Translations under genes and position numbers: made by a program
The notes under the pieces: model-generated
Seen by the model: the letters and a program-made list of their open reading frames with translations, nothing else
Told to the model about the DNA's origin: nothing
Databases searched by the model: none
Shown: piece after piece, positions 1 through 8,627 of the stretch
Layout of the letters: every line of letters starts with the position of its first letter
Numbering within the stretch: position 1 is the first letter of the stretch
Assembly (NCBI GenBank): GCA_013360695.1
Contig: JABWBC010000016.1
Location: 1 to 39,449, forward strand
Direction of reading: 5' to 3'
Origin: Phycisphaerales bacterium
GTDB lineage: Bacteria; Planctomycetota; Phycisphaerae; Phycisphaerales; UBA1924
Length of the DNA stretch: 39,449 nt

Positions 1-42
1 TTCGGGACGAAGAGGTCGTAGGTTCAAATCCTATCACCCCGA
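1..42 (+). tRNA. tRNA-Pro(CGG), 3' half only (cut by window edge)
   Basis: The window opens exactly on the anticodon loop TTCGGGA (1-7), with anticodon CGG at 3-5. The anticodon-stem 3' arm CGAAG follows (8-12), then the variable loop, the T-stem/loop GTAGG-TTCAAAT-CCTAT (18-34), the acceptor 3' strand CACCCCG (35-41) and discriminator A42. CCA is not encoded. The anticodon arm and overall pattern match bacterial tRNA-Pro(CGG) such as E. coli proK, as recalled. The 5' half lies outside the window, so cloverleaf integrity cannot be checked. Its 3' end is the sequence echoed at the three module boundaries downstream. Confidence 0.9.
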
Positions 43-58
43 CTTTTCTGTAGGCGAG

Positions 59-87
59 GTCCTTCGACGGCTGCGTCGAAGGACTTT
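59..87 (+). terminator. Terminator hairpin after tRNA-Pro
   Basis: An 11-bp perfect stem GTCCTTCGACG/CGTCGAAGGAC (59-69, 74-84) with loop GCTG is followed by a short T run. It sits 17 bases after the tRNA end and is the expected Rho-independent terminator of the tRNA. Hairpins of the same family recur at 11,177 and 18,375, with the loop centre at the same offset from the tRNA-like CCCCG. Confidence 0.75.
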
Positions 88-425
88 CTCTTTGTGCGGA
101 AAGGGTTTACGTCATCAAAACGCAGTTCAATCGCTCGCGGGTTTTGCTCAGTTTTTGAGCGTTTTTGGCCAGAGTGTTGGCGGGATTTGAACTTCCTTTC
201 CTGAACTGCCTGCAACCCGACCGTGACTTTCACCGTGGAACTCACGCAAAGCCGCGTCTACTGATCGATTTCCTCAACCCGCGCTCAATCGCGACAAGGC
301 TGAGCGACGCCGTCAAATAGCCGCGATGCCTTTCGCCGGATTGGCACTGGCACCACGCGTACCTTATTTCCTTCGTCATGGCGATCCATTGACGACGCAG
401 ACGGGCCTATCCTTTGCCCGACCGA
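88..425. other. Non-coding left end of module 1
   Basis: No convincing gene lies here. The one recognisable element is GGATTTGAAC at 183-192, the exact reverse complement of GTTCAAATCC in the tRNA T-arm (22-31). It starts 142 bases after the last G of the tRNA CCCCG. The same inverted motif appears at 11,300 and 18,504. I could not identify a promoter for the downstream efflux genes with confidence. Confidence 0.5.
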
Positions 426-857
426 ATGAACCGCCGCTTTCTCCATCGCCTGATCGCAGTCATCTGCGTACTAGTCACCGGCTTTCACGCCGTGGCTGGT
501 GGCCTTATGGTGGAATGCCGGGAACCCAACGGGACTTCCCATCTGGAATGGGGCGGCTGCGACCGCGATGAAACCGGGCGGTGCGTTGCGCCCTGCGGGC
601 CACAGCTGCCGGACGATCCCGCATCCGGGTCTCCAAGCCCGTGCGAGGACAAGCCGGTCAAAACGGACGTGGGAACAGCGACCGTGAGGTCGGCACATTC
701 GGCAGTTACCTTTGACCTGCCGCTCCCGACCTTTGCGGTCATCACATTCCCCATCGACCCGCTGCCACTCAACGTGTTGATGCGGTGGATAGACGTTCGG
801 GCTGCGGCTCCGCCGCCCGCGATGGCGTCCATCAGAACCATCGTCTTGCTGGTGTAG
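426..857 (+). CDS. Small secreted Cys-containing protein heading the metal-efflux cluster
   Basis: This 143-residue product starts at ATG 426; an in-frame TTG 12 bases earlier is less likely. The N-terminus, MNRRFLHRLIAVICVLV followed by a small-residue stretch, looks like a signal peptide or membrane anchor. The mature part has scattered cysteines in a pattern like C-x-x-x-x-G...LE..GC......C...C......PCxDxPV. From memory, small secreted proteins with a comparable Cys pattern and a PCxD motif sit just upstream of CzcCBA-type operons in other bacteria, but I cannot name a family. It precedes the outer-membrane factor by about 140 bases in the same direction, so a role in periplasmic metal binding or sensing is inferred from position only. 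No strong ribosome-binding site is visible. Confidence 0.55.
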   Translation: MNRRFLHRLIAVICVLVTGFHAVAGGLMVECREPNGTSHLEWGGCDRDETGRCVAPCGPQLPDDPASGSPSPCEDKPVKTDVGTATVRSAHSAVTFDLPLPTFAVITFPIDPLPLNVLMRWIDVRAAAPPPAMASIRTIVLLV

Positions 858-998
858 GTTCACCCTGTGCGCTCGCTTTTGCCTTCACAAGGCACGTGAG
901 CCAAGTCTAATCGTGCGCGCTGCGGGTCTTGACCGACCCCTGCTCCTGATCGGAGCGGCGTGCTGGGTGTGCCTCTTAACCACTCGATGGATTCCTCC

Positions 999-2435
999 AT
1001 GGACATTCGACCCAACCGGGCCTGTTGCAGGGTCGGGGTTTCCCGATCATTCCCGCAGACGCTTTCTCGACTCAGCATCGGCACCCTCACACTCGTCGCG
1101 CTGGCGGGCTGCCAGTCGATGCGGCCTCCCGAGACAAGCACCGAGACCGTAGCCGGTACGGCCGCGGGCCTTTCAGAGCCGATCGCGTTCCGTGTTGAAG
1201 GCGCGCCGATAGATGAGCCGGGCGACCCCGACACGTTGACGTTTGCTGACGCTGTAAGGGTCGCCGTCACCACAGATCCGAGCGTGCAGGCGGCTCTTGC
1301 TCGCGTGCGGATCGCGCTCGCCGATGCCAAGCAGGCCCGGCTACTCCCCAACCCAATCCTCAATCTTGCCCTTAGATTCCCGGAGGGAGGGGGCAAGCCC
1401 GTGATCGAGGCTTCGCTCGCCCAGGACCTGATCTCGATCCTCAAGATTCCCCGGCAGTCAAGTGCCGCGGACAACCGGCTTCGACAGGCGTCCGCGGCGG
1501 CGATCACCGCCGTCATCGACGCCGTTGCCGAGGTGCAGGAGCGGTACGTCTCGGTGCAAGCGTTGGAGCAACTGCTGCCCGTGTTCGAGCAGCGTCGAAC
1601 GCTGGTGAGCAAGGCCGTGGACTTGGCAAATGCGAGGCTCTCGGCTGGTGAAGGCATCCGCGAGGATGTCGCGGTCCTGAACACGCAGCGAGTGGAACTC
1701 GAAGTCGAGATCGCGGAGACGACCCAGGAACTGCGGGACGAACGGCTCCGATTAGCACGGCTGATCGGTCGGCCGTCAGGTACAGCGGCATGGAAACTCG
1801 AGCCGTGGACACCGCCGACATTGACGAGCACCGCCGAGGCCGCGTGGATCGATGCCGGGCTTCGTTCGCGCCCGGAGATTCAGGAACGCTCGTGGGCCCT
1901 TGCCGCACTCGGCGACGACCTTGCGCTCACGAGCCTCTTGCCGTTTGACGGCACGAGCGCCGGGGTGCAGGCCCAGCGCGACGGGCTGTGGCAGACCGGT
2001 CCCGAAGTGTCCATTCCCATCCCGATCTTCGACATGGGCCAGGCCCGCTCGGAGCGTGTCACGGCCGAGCAGATCGAGGCGCGTCACGAACTCGTCCAGG
2101 CCAAGCGGCAGGTCATCGAGGACGTGCGCCGCTCGTGGGAGTCACTCTCTCAGACCCGTGAGAACGTCCGGCGAGTCCGGCAGGAACTCGTTCCTTTGCA
2201 GGAGCAGCGTCGGTCGCTTGCCGACGCCTCGTTCAGGGCAGGGCAGACGGACGTGACGGCGCTCTTCCTTGCAGAACAGGACTTGCGAGCGGCACAGGCC
2301 AAGGCCGTTGAACTCGACCGCAAGGCGACGATCGCCGCCATCCGACTGCAAAGGGCCGTCGGCGGCCCCGGGCCATCCGCGATTCTCACCACCACTGCCA
2401 GCAACGACGCCTCCGTGCCGAATCCTGGCAAGTGA
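999..2435 (+). CDS. TolC/CzcC-like outer-membrane efflux lipoprotein
   Basis: This is the outer-membrane channel of a tripartite metal-efflux system. The N-terminus carries a lipobox, TLTLVALAGC, about 38 residues from ATG 999, so the mature protein is probably lipidated. Two OEP-type repeats follow. Each is rich in long amphipathic helices, for example the VQERYVSVQALEQLLPVFEQ region and the later EQRRSLADASFRAGQTDVTA region, with the typical GPEVSIPIPIFDMGQA hairpin segment between them. Length is about 478 residues, normal for the family. ATG 987 and GTG 960 (a weak GGAG lies 4 bases before it) are alternative starts. The membrane-fusion gene begins about 55 bases downstream and the RND pump after that, giving the usual C-B-A order. 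Confidence 0.88.
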   Translation: MDIRPNRACCRVGVSRSFPQTLSRLSIGTLTLVALAGCQSMRPPETSTETVAGTAAGLSEPIAFRVEGAPIDEPGDPDTLTFADAVRVAVTTDPSVQAALARVRIALADAKQARLLPNPILNLALRFPEGGGKPVIEASLAQDLISILKIPRQSSAADNRLRQASAAAITAVIDAVAEVQERYVSVQALEQLLPVFEQRRTLVSKAVDLANARLSAGEGIREDVAVLNTQRVELEVEIAETTQELRDERLRLARLIGRPSGTAAWKLEPWTPPTLTSTAEAAWIDAGLRSRPEIQERSWALAALGDDLALTSLLPFDGTSAGVQAQRDGLWQTGPEVSIPIPIFDMGQARSERVTAEQIEARHELVQAKRQVIEDVRRSWESLSQTRENVRRVRQELVPLQEQRRSLADASFRAGQTDVTALFLAEQDLRAAQAKAVELDRKATIAAIRLQRAVGGPGPSAILTTTASNDASVPNPGK

Positions 2436-2489
2436 CCCTTCATTCGCATTCCCCGTCGGCCCGATGCCGACCACTCGAAAGCAGAACTC

Positions 2490-3842
2490 ATGCACACGCA
2501 CACTGACATCCAAGGCGGGAACGACCCGCATCCACGGCGAATCACCATCCCGGCACTCGTGGCGGTCTTCGCACTCGCCGCGCTCCTCACGACCGTGGGG
2601 TGCAAGAAGAAGGCCGACGGCGACGATCACGGCGCGGCCAAGCCGGCAGCGAAAGCCGACGAGCACGCCGGCCACGACCACGGCGGCGGGGGCGAGGAGG
2701 CTCACACCGACGAGGTCAAACTCACCGCCGATGCCGTGGAGCGGTACGGCATCAAGATCGAATCCGCCCAGATGTGGGCGCTGCGGCCCACCATCGTGAC
2801 GTCCGCCCGCGTCGGCTTCAACGCGGAGGCGATGGCGCACGTTGGTTCGCCCCTTCGCGGGCGTGTGGTCGAGATCAAGGTCCGGCTTGGCCAGGACGTG
2901 AAGAAGGGGGACGAACTCTGCATCATCGAGAGCCCCGAACTCGGAGAGGCCCAGGCCGACCTGCTCCAGAAGCGGGTCGCCAAAGACTCCGCCGGTCCAG
3001 TGGTCGATCTCGCCAAGGCATCGTGGGATCGCGCCAAGGGGCTCTACGACCAGACACAGGGAACCTCGTTGACAGAGGTGCAGCGTCGAGAGGCCGAGTA
3101 CAAGGGCGCGGTCGCCGCGCAGCGTGCGGCCGATGCCGCCGTCACCGCGTCGGAGAACCGCCTGCACCTTTTGGGAATGAACCAAGCGGCGGTCGATGCG
3201 TTCCTCAAGACCGGCGAGGTCGCACCGCGCTACGCCATCCACGCGGCGATCGATGGCCAGGTCGTGCAGCGTGAAGTCACACTCGGTGAACTCGTCAGCC
3301 CCGACCGCGAGGCCATTATGGTGCTCGCCGACCTCTCCAACGTCTGGGTGCTTGCGGACGTCCCCGAGGCCAAGCTCGCCGAGATCGCGGTGGGCGCGAA
3401 GGCCTGGGTCAAAGTAGGTTCGTCCGACTCGAAACCTCTGGAAGGCCAGGTCGCCTTCATCTCGCCGATGGTGGACATGACGACCCGCACGGCGCAGGTC
3501 CGCATCGAGGTCGCCACGAAGGACCTCCCACTCAAGCCGGGTATGTTTGCCCAGGTTGAGATTGTGACGAGTTCGGCGGCAGGCTTCGGGGGGGCAGAAC
3601 CGACCCCGATGATCGCGGTGCCCGATGTCGCGGTGCAGACCGTCGAAGGCGGCCCGGCGATCTTTGTCCCTGTCGAGGGCGAGCCAAATACCTTCGCCAA
3701 GCGCGCCGTGACGATCGGCAAGACCGTCGGCGGATTGGTCCCCATCTACTCCGGCCTTGTCGAAGGCGAGCGGTTCGTTGCGGCCGGAACCTTCATCCTC
3801 AAAGCGGACCTCGGCAAGGGCTCCGCGGCTCACGAACACTAA
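2490..3842 (+). CDS. Membrane-fusion (periplasmic adaptor) lipoprotein, CzcB/CusB type
   Basis: The 450-residue adaptor links the RND pump to the outer-membrane channel. A lipobox is visible at LLTTVGC, with Cys38 as the probable lipidated residue. A His/Asp-rich segment (about residues 47-70, with HAGHDHGG) then resembles a metal-capture tether. The core has the barrel-sandwich halves around VGSPLRGRVVEIKVRLGQDV and the later YAIHAAIDGQVVQREVTLGE, separated by a helical hairpin. The C-terminal part has the typical FISPMVDMTTRTAQVRIEV and LKPGMFAQVEI segments. The RND gene starts 18 bases downstream after a near-perfect ribosome-binding site, so the two are co-transcribed. Confidence 0.92.
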   Translation: MHTHTDIQGGNDPHPRRITIPALVAVFALAALLTTVGCKKKADGDDHGAAKPAAKADEHAGHDHGGGGEEAHTDEVKLTADAVERYGIKIESAQMWALRPTIVTSARVGFNAEAMAHVGSPLRGRVVEIKVRLGQDVKKGDELCIIESPELGEAQADLLQKRVAKDSAGPVVDLAKASWDRAKGLYDQTQGTSLTEVQRREAEYKGAVAAQRAADAAVTASENRLHLLGMNQAAVDAFLKTGEVAPRYAIHAAIDGQVVQREVTLGELVSPDREAIMVLADLSNVWVLADVPEAKLAEIAVGAKAWVKVGSSDSKPLEGQVAFISPMVDMTTRTAQVRIEVATKDLPLKPGMFAQVEIVTSSAAGFGGAEPTPMIAVPDVAVQTVEGGPAIFVPVEGEPNTFAKRAVTIGKTVGGLVPIYSGLVEGERFVAAGTFILKADLGKGSAAHEH

Positions 3843-3860
3843 GAAAGGAGGATCACTCAC

Positions 3861-6800
3861 ATGCTTGAATCAATCCTCCACTTCTCGGTCAAGAACCGGT
3901 GGTTCGTCCTCATCATCACGGCGCTGGTGGCCGCGTTCGGGGCGTACTCGCTCAAGAAACTCCCCATCGACGCGGTGCCGGACATCACCAACAACCAGGT
4001 GCAGATCAACGCCGTGGCGTCCAGCCTCTCACCCTTCGAGGTCGAGAAGCAGGTGACGTTCACGATGGAGAACGCCCTCGCGGGCATCCCCGGCCTGCAA
4101 TCCACGCGCTCGCTCAGCCGCAACGGGTTTGCCCAGGTCACGGCCGTCTTCAACGACGACGTGAGCGTCTACTTCGCGCGCCAGCAGGTCAGCGAGCGAT
4201 TGGGCGAGGCCAAGGAATCGCTGCCGCCGGGCGTCGAGCCGCTCATGGGGCCGATCGCCACTGGACTGGGCGAGATCTACATGTACACCGTCGAGTACGA
4301 GCACCCGCACGGCAAGGGCGCGACCGTCGTGGACGGCAAGCCCGGCTGGCAGAAGGACGGCTCGTACCTCACGCCCGAGGGGCGGCGACTGGCGACGGAA
4401 CTGGAGCAAGTCGCGTACCTCCGCGAGGTGCAGGACTGGATCATCAGGCCGCAGCTCAAGGGCGTGAAGGACGTGGCGGGCGTGGACGCCATCGGCGGGT
4501 ACGTCAAGCAATACCACGTCCAGCCCGACCCCATGAAGTTGGTTTCCTACGGCCTGACCTTCCACAACGTCATCGAGGCCCTGGAGCGCAACAACGCGTC
4601 GACGGGCGCGGGATACATCGAGCACAAGGGCGAGAGCTACGTGGTGCGGGCCACCGGTCGCATCGAGAAGGTTGAGGAAATCGAGGCCATCGTCGTCGGT
4701 GCCAGGAACGGCGTGCCGATTCGGATGCGCGATATTGCCGCGAGGAATCCGGATGGCACACCCGCCATCGGTGTGGGGAGAGAGATGCGCACCGGCTCGG
4801 CCAGCGAGAACGGCGAGGAGGTCGTCGTCGGCACCGCCATCATGCTGCTCGGGGGCAACAGCCGCACGGTCGCCCAGAGCGTCGATGCCAAGATGACCGA
4901 GATTGCGAGGTCGCTCCCGCCGGGCATCCACGCCAAGACGGTCCTCAACCGCACCAAGCTGGTCGATGCGACCATCGCCACGGTGGAGAAGAACCTGCTG
5001 GAGGGGGCGATCCTCGTGATCGTGGTGCTCCTCCTCATGCTGGGCAACGTGCGGGCCGCGATCATCTGCGCCCTCGCCATTCCCCTCGCCATGCTCATGA
5101 CGGCGACGGGGATGGTGCAGAACAAGGTGAGCGGCAACCTCATGTCGCTCGGGGCGATCGACTTCGGCCTGATCGTGGACGGGGCGGTCATCATCGTCGA
5201 GAACTGCCTGCGGCGACTCGCTGAAAAGCAGCACCACGAAAAGCGTCTGCTCACATTCGAAGAGCGGATGCACGAGGTGACCATTGCGGCCAAGGAGATG
5301 ATCCAGCCCTCGGTCTACGGACAGGCGATCATCATCACTGTCTACTTCCCCATACTTGCCCTCACGGGCGTCGAAGGGAAGATGTTCCACCCGATGGCCA
5401 TGACGGTCATCTTCGCCCTCATCGCCGCGTTCATTCTCTCGCTCACGTTCATCCCCGCGATGGTGGCGATCGTGATCCGGGGCAAGGTGAGCGAGAAGGA
5501 CATCTTCGTGGTGCGCTGGGCCAAGGCGGTGTACGAGCCCGTCCTGAAGTGGTCCCTCAAGCTCCGCTGGCCCGTGGCCGGCGCAGCCATCGTCGCGTTC
5601 GCGGCGTCGGTCATGATCTTCGGCACGCTGGGGCAAGAGTTCGCCCCCACGTTGGACGAGAAGGACATTGCGATGCACGCGATGCGTATCCCGGCGACCA
5701 GCCTCACGCAGTCGCAGCACATGCAGAAGGACGTAGAGCGGACGGTGGCGACCATCCCCGAGGTCGCGTTCGTGTACTCCAAGACCGGCACCGCCGAACT
5801 GGCGTCGGACCCGATGCCGCCCAATGTGTCCGACACGTTTATCGTGCTCAAGCCCAAGACCGAATGGCGGAGCGAGGCGGAACTCGACAAGCTGATCGGC
5901 GAGAAGGCGAAGGAGATCGCGACGCTTGCTGGTGAGGGGGGTCACGACGAGCACGGGCACGGCGGAGAAGGTGGCGGAGAGGAAGAGCACGCCGAGATCA
6001 AGATCGAGGGTCACAAGGGCAAGCTCATCCAGTTGATCCAGTTGACCGTCGCCACGGTCCCCGGCAACAACTACGAGTTCACGCAGCCAATCCAGATGCG
6101 CTTCAACGAACTCATCGCGGGTGTCCGCGGCGATGTAGCGATCAAGGTCTACGGCGACGACTTCGAAAAGATGCAGGCCACGGCCCAGCAGATCCTCACG
6201 GTGCTCCAGTCGATCCCCGGCGCGGCGGACGCGAAGGTCGAGCAGACCGAGGGCCTCCCGATGATGACGGTGAACATCGACCGCGAGGCAATCTCGCGAT
6301 ACGGCCTTTCGATCTCCGACGTGCAGGACGTGGTGGCGGTCGCGATGGGCGGCAAGGAGGCGGGGATCGTCTTCGAGGGCGACCGCCGTTTCGACTTGGT
6401 GGTCCGCCTTCCTGATTCCATCCGGGCGCAGATCGATGCGCTCGAACGCCTCCCGATTCCCTTGCCGCTGAGCGAGGGCGAGGAGAAGAGCCAGATCAAG
6501 CTCGCTTCGGCGAATGGAGGCGCGAACCTCATGCCGCCAGCGAAGGAGATGGGCTTCATCCCGCTGGGGCAGCTGGCCCAGATCGACGTAGCGGAAGGCC
6601 CCAACCAGATCAGCCGCGAGAACGGCAAGCGGCGGATCGTGGTGCAGGCGAACGTGCGTGGCCGCGACCTCGGGTCGTTCGTCCGCGAGGCCCAGGAGAA
6701 GGTCGCGAGCGTGGCCCTTCCGCCGGGCGGCTGGCTCGTCTGGGGTGGCACCTACGAGAATCTCGTGGCGGCCAAGGAACGCCTGACCATCGTCGTGCCG

Positions 6801-7511
6801 GTCTGCTTCTTCCTAATTTTCCTGCTGCTGTTCAGCACGTTCAAGAGCGTCAAGTACGCGTTGCTGGTGTTCACCGCCGTGCCGCTGGGCCTCACCGGCG
6901 GCATCGTGGCCCTCTGGCTCCGTGACATGCCGTTCTCGATCTCCGCCGCCGTCGGCTTCATCGCCCTCTCGGGCGTGGCGGTTCTCAACGGGCTGGTGAT
7001 GGTGTCGTTCATCAACCAGTTGCGCCGCGAGGGGCTCCCCCGCGACGCGGCGATCCTCCGAGGGTGCCTCACGCGGCTCCGGCCCGTCCTCATGACGGCG
7101 CTTGTGGCCTCGCTCGGCTTCGTGCCGATGGCCATCGCCACCGGCACCGGCTCGGAAGTGCAGCGTCCCTTGGCGACCGTCGTCATCGGCGGACTGATCT
7201 CCAGCACCCTTCTGACGCTCATCGTGCTCCCGGCCATTTATCGCATCATCACGGGCCGTGATCCGAGCGGACGGCCCACGCCCGTCGCCGAAGGGTGGGA
7301 GCGGCCCGAAACCGGGCCGCTTGAAGTAAGCGCCGAAGACCTCGCCAAGGCGTCCATCTTGACTACGACCGCACCGGCGAAGGTCGAGACCACGATGACC
7401 GCTCCGCCCGCGCCCCCACCGGCAGCCACCCCGGCCCTTATGCCGCCGAGACCGCAGCAGCCGCCAACACCATCGTCCGATGTTCCTCCCCCACCCAGTG
7501 GCTCGAACTGA
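3861..7511 (+). CDS. czcA: Heavy-metal RND efflux pump, CzcA type
   Basis: This 1,216-residue inner-membrane pump drives periplasmic or cytoplasmic metal out through the tripartite complex using the proton gradient. AAAGGAGG precedes ATG 3861. The TM4 proton-relay motif reads DFGLIVDGAVIIVEN (residues about 434-448). That is the CzcA-like (Co/Zn/Cd) form as I recall it, not the AIGAMVDAAIVMIEN form of Cu/Ag CusA. The protein is longer than the usual 1,040-1,070 residues for three visible reasons: an extra periplasmic stretch near residues 145-180, a His/Glu/Gly-rich insert near 690-718 (HDEHGHGGEGGGEEEH), and a Pro-rich cytoplasmic tail from about 1,173. Substrate assignment is inferred from the motif and from the Zn/Cd-type ATPase nearby. 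Confidence 0.92.
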   Translation: MLESILHFSVKNRWFVLIITALVAAFGAYSLKKLPIDAVPDITNNQVQINAVASSLSPFEVEKQVTFTMENALAGIPGLQSTRSLSRNGFAQVTAVFNDDVSVYFARQQVSERLGEAKESLPPGVEPLMGPIATGLGEIYMYTVEYEHPHGKGATVVDGKPGWQKDGSYLTPEGRRLATELEQVAYLREVQDWIIRPQLKGVKDVAGVDAIGGYVKQYHVQPDPMKLVSYGLTFHNVIEALERNNASTGAGYIEHKGESYVVRATGRIEKVEEIEAIVVGARNGVPIRMRDIAARNPDGTPAIGVGREMRTGSASENGEEVVVGTAIMLLGGNSRTVAQSVDAKMTEIARSLPPGIHAKTVLNRTKLVDATIATVEKNLLEGAILVIVVLLLMLGNVRAAIICALAIPLAMLMTATGMVQNKVSGNLMSLGAIDFGLIVDGAVIIVENCLRRLAEKQHHEKRLLTFEERMHEVTIAAKEMIQPSVYGQAIIITVYFPILALTGVEGKMFHPMAMTVIFALIAAFILSLTFIPAMVAIVIRGKVSEKDIFVVRWAKAVYEPVLKWSLKLRWPVAGAAIVAFAASVMIFGTLGQEFAPTLDEKDIAMHAMRIPATSLTQSQHMQKDVERTVATIPEVAFVYSKTGTAELASDPMPPNVSDTFIVLKPKTEWRSEAELDKLIGEKAKEIATLAGEGGHDEHGHGGEGGGEEEHAEIKIEGHKGKLIQLIQLTVATVPGNNYEFTQPIQMRFNELIAGVRGDVAIKVYGDDFEKMQATAQQILTVLQSIPGAADAKVEQTEGLPMMTVNIDREAISRYGLSISDVQDVVAVAMGGKEAGIVFEGDRRFDLVVRLPDSIRAQIDALERLPIPLPLSEGEEKSQIKLASANGGANLMPPAKEMGFIPLGQLAQIDVAEGPNQISRENGKRRIVVQANVRGRDLGSFVREAQEKVASVALPPGGWLVWGGTYENLVAAKERLTIVVPVCFFLIFLLLFSTFKSVKYALLVFTAVPLGLTGGIVALWLRDMPFSISAAVGFIALSGVAVLNGLVMVSFINQLRREGLPRDAAILRGCLTRLRPVLMTALVASLGFVPMAIATGTGSEVQRPLATVVIGGLISSTLLTLIVLPAIYRIITGRDPSGRPTPVAEGWERPETGPLEVSAEDLAKASILTTTAPAKVETTMTAPPAPPPAATPALMPPRPQQPPTPSSDVPPPPSGSN

Positions 7512-7535
7512 GCCCGCATTGCAAGGAGTTTGTGT

Positions 7536-7832
7536 ATGTCACAGTCCCGTTCCAGGAGTCTCTTCGTCGGCCTCGCTTCCGGCGTCGCCGTCACCGCGTT
7601 CGCGGCCATTCTCATGGGCCAGGGCGCGAGCCAGCCCGTTAAGAGCGAACCGCAGTACTTCGTCACCGCCGACGGCGACGAGGCCCACCTTTGGGTCCGT
7701 GAAGGCACCGCGATCCGCGTCGTAGGCCACGGCGCGTGCAAAGAGTGCGCCGACAAGGGCCACGACCACAAGGACGGCGAGCACAAGGAAGGCGACGGGC
7801 ATGACCATGCCAAGCCTGCGGCCAAGAAGTAA
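7536..7832 (+). CDS. Small secreted or anchored His-rich protein with CKEC motif
   Basis: AAGGAG (7523-7528) lies 7 bases before ATG 7536 and fixes the start; the in-frame TTG at 7530 would be too close. The 98-residue product has an N-terminal hydrophobic segment (LFVGLASGVAVTAFAAILMG), a short body, a GACKECADKGHD motif, and a C-terminal tail alternating His with Asp/Glu/Lys (HDHKDGEHKEGDGHDH). This reads as a periplasmic metal-binding peptide. It follows czcA by 24 bases and is probably the last gene of the first transcription unit. No family is recognised; a metal buffer or donor role for the adaptor or pump is inferred. Confidence 0.75.
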   Translation: MSQSRSRSLFVGLASGVAVTAFAAILMGQGASQPVKSEPQYFVTADGDEAHLWVREGTAIRVVGHGACKECADKGHDHKDGEHKEGDGHDHAKPAAKK

Positions 7833-7880
7833 ACAGCAGCGCGGGCGATCGCGGGGCTGTGATCCCTCGAATCGGGCCGA

Positions 7881-7921
7881 CCAGAAGCGGGTGAAGCGGG
7901 AATCGCCTCGCCCGCTTCTGG
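7881..7921 (+). terminator. Possible terminator hairpin after the His-rich gene
   Basis: CCAGAAGCGGG (7881-7891) and CCCGCTTCTGG (7911-7921) form an 11-bp perfect stem with a 19-base loop, about 50 bases past the stop of the His-rich gene. No T tract follows, so it could instead be an mRNA-stabilising or attenuating structure. Confidence 0.4.
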
Positions 7922-8106
7922 TGTGTGCGATCATCATGACACTGGCCGCCGCCATTGGCGACTGGGTCATCGGTGCCCTTTTCTTGGGGTCACATCAACC
8001 AGGATCGCAGATCAACCTGGACTTTGGTGTGCCCGTAATGGGTCTGGCTTGCACCATTCTCGCCGTGATGGCGTGGCGGGCATGGTGGAGAGCACGTGGG
8101 ACGTAG
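7921..8106 (+). CDS. Small two-helix membrane protein, uncertain
   Basis: The reading frame is open from 7801, but that part overlaps the His-rich gene. GTG 7921 or ATG 7936 gives a compact product of about 57-61 residues. It has two hydrophobic segments, around IIMTLAAAIGDWVIGALFLG and VPVMGLACTILAVMAW, a short polar loop between them and a basic end. No family is recognised and no good ribosome-binding site is visible. The hairpin ending at 7921 would lie right at the start. It may be a small membrane component of the efflux cluster or a non-coding frame. Confidence 0.35.
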   Translation: MCAIIMTLAAAIGDWVIGALFLGSHQPGSQINLDFGVPVMGLACTILAVMAWRAWWRARGT

Positions 8107-8156
8107 ATCGCGAGCCGCATTCATCAGGCGAACTCTACTAAGCAAAAGGAATTCAC

Positions 8157-8624
8157 ATGAAATTTGCTGTTATGACTCTCAAGTTAGTCCAGTCTGTGCT
8201 CGTGTGTGGCATACTCGTCGCCGCTTGCAGCGGTTGCGCCTCTCAGCACAAAGACCTGGTGCAAACCTCCTACGTGTCACTTGAGCCAACTCTCGCGGCA
8301 TCGCTCGCACACCCTCCGGAGGTGTACGAGACAGACGGAGAGCTGGTCGTCGAAGGTCGGCTCGACTCGGGTGAAGTCGCCAAAGGCGGGCACATCGACG
8401 TGTGGGTGAAAGGCCCGGACGGAACGACCGTGTATGAGGCCGCCGTGAACTTCCGCAAACCTCCTGCGCAGACACAAACCGGCGGCCCCCGTGGCGGCTA
8501 TCGCGGTCCACGCACGAATCCTCACGCCACTTACTCCGTACGGTTTCCCGGTCTTCCACCGCAAGGGTCCGTGGTTCACGTCAAAATCGACCCCCAGCCG
8601 CATGCGAAGACGGGAGACAAGTAA
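8157..8624 (+). CDS. Small lipoprotein of unknown function
   Basis: AAAGGAA sits about 7 bases before ATG 8157. The 155-residue protein has a lipoprotein-like leader, KLVQSVLVCGILVAACSGC, with Cys24 or Cys27 as the modified residue. The middle looks like a small beta-sandwich (ELVVEGRLDSGEVAKGGHID and YEAAVNFRKPP), followed by a Gly/Arg/Pro-rich linker and a final strand pair (SVVHVKIDPQPH). I do not recognise a family. The P1B ATPase gene starts with GTG only 3 bases after its stop, so the two are almost certainly co-translated. This suggests a periplasmic partner of metal export. Confidence 0.75.
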   Translation: MKFAVMTLKLVQSVLVCGILVAACSGCASQHKDLVQTSYVSLEPTLAASLAHPPEVYETDGELVVEGRLDSGEVAKGGHIDVWVKGPDGTTVYEAAVNFRKPPAQTQTGGPRGGYRGPRTNPHATYSVRFPGLPPQGSVVHVKIDPQPHAKTGDK

Positions 8625-8627
8625 GCC

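Noticed and set aside
24-245. Minus-strand open frame over the tRNA 3' end, and its counterpart at 11,069-11,428
   Set aside because: The shared peptide pieces (LQKSRGDR, EFKSRQ) are translations of the tRNA end, the hairpin and the inverted T-arm motif. This is repeat sequence, not a protein family.
2142-3860. 572-codon minus-strand open frame
   Set aside because: It lies antisense to the adaptor gene. High GC keeps the opposite strand open and the translation is Arg/His/Asp-rich with no domain signature.
3861-7511. Copper/silver (CusA) assignment of the RND pump
   Set aside because: The TM4 motif reads DFGLIVDGAVIIVEN, the CzcA type, and the adjacent ATPase looks Zn/Cd-like, so CzcA is the better label.
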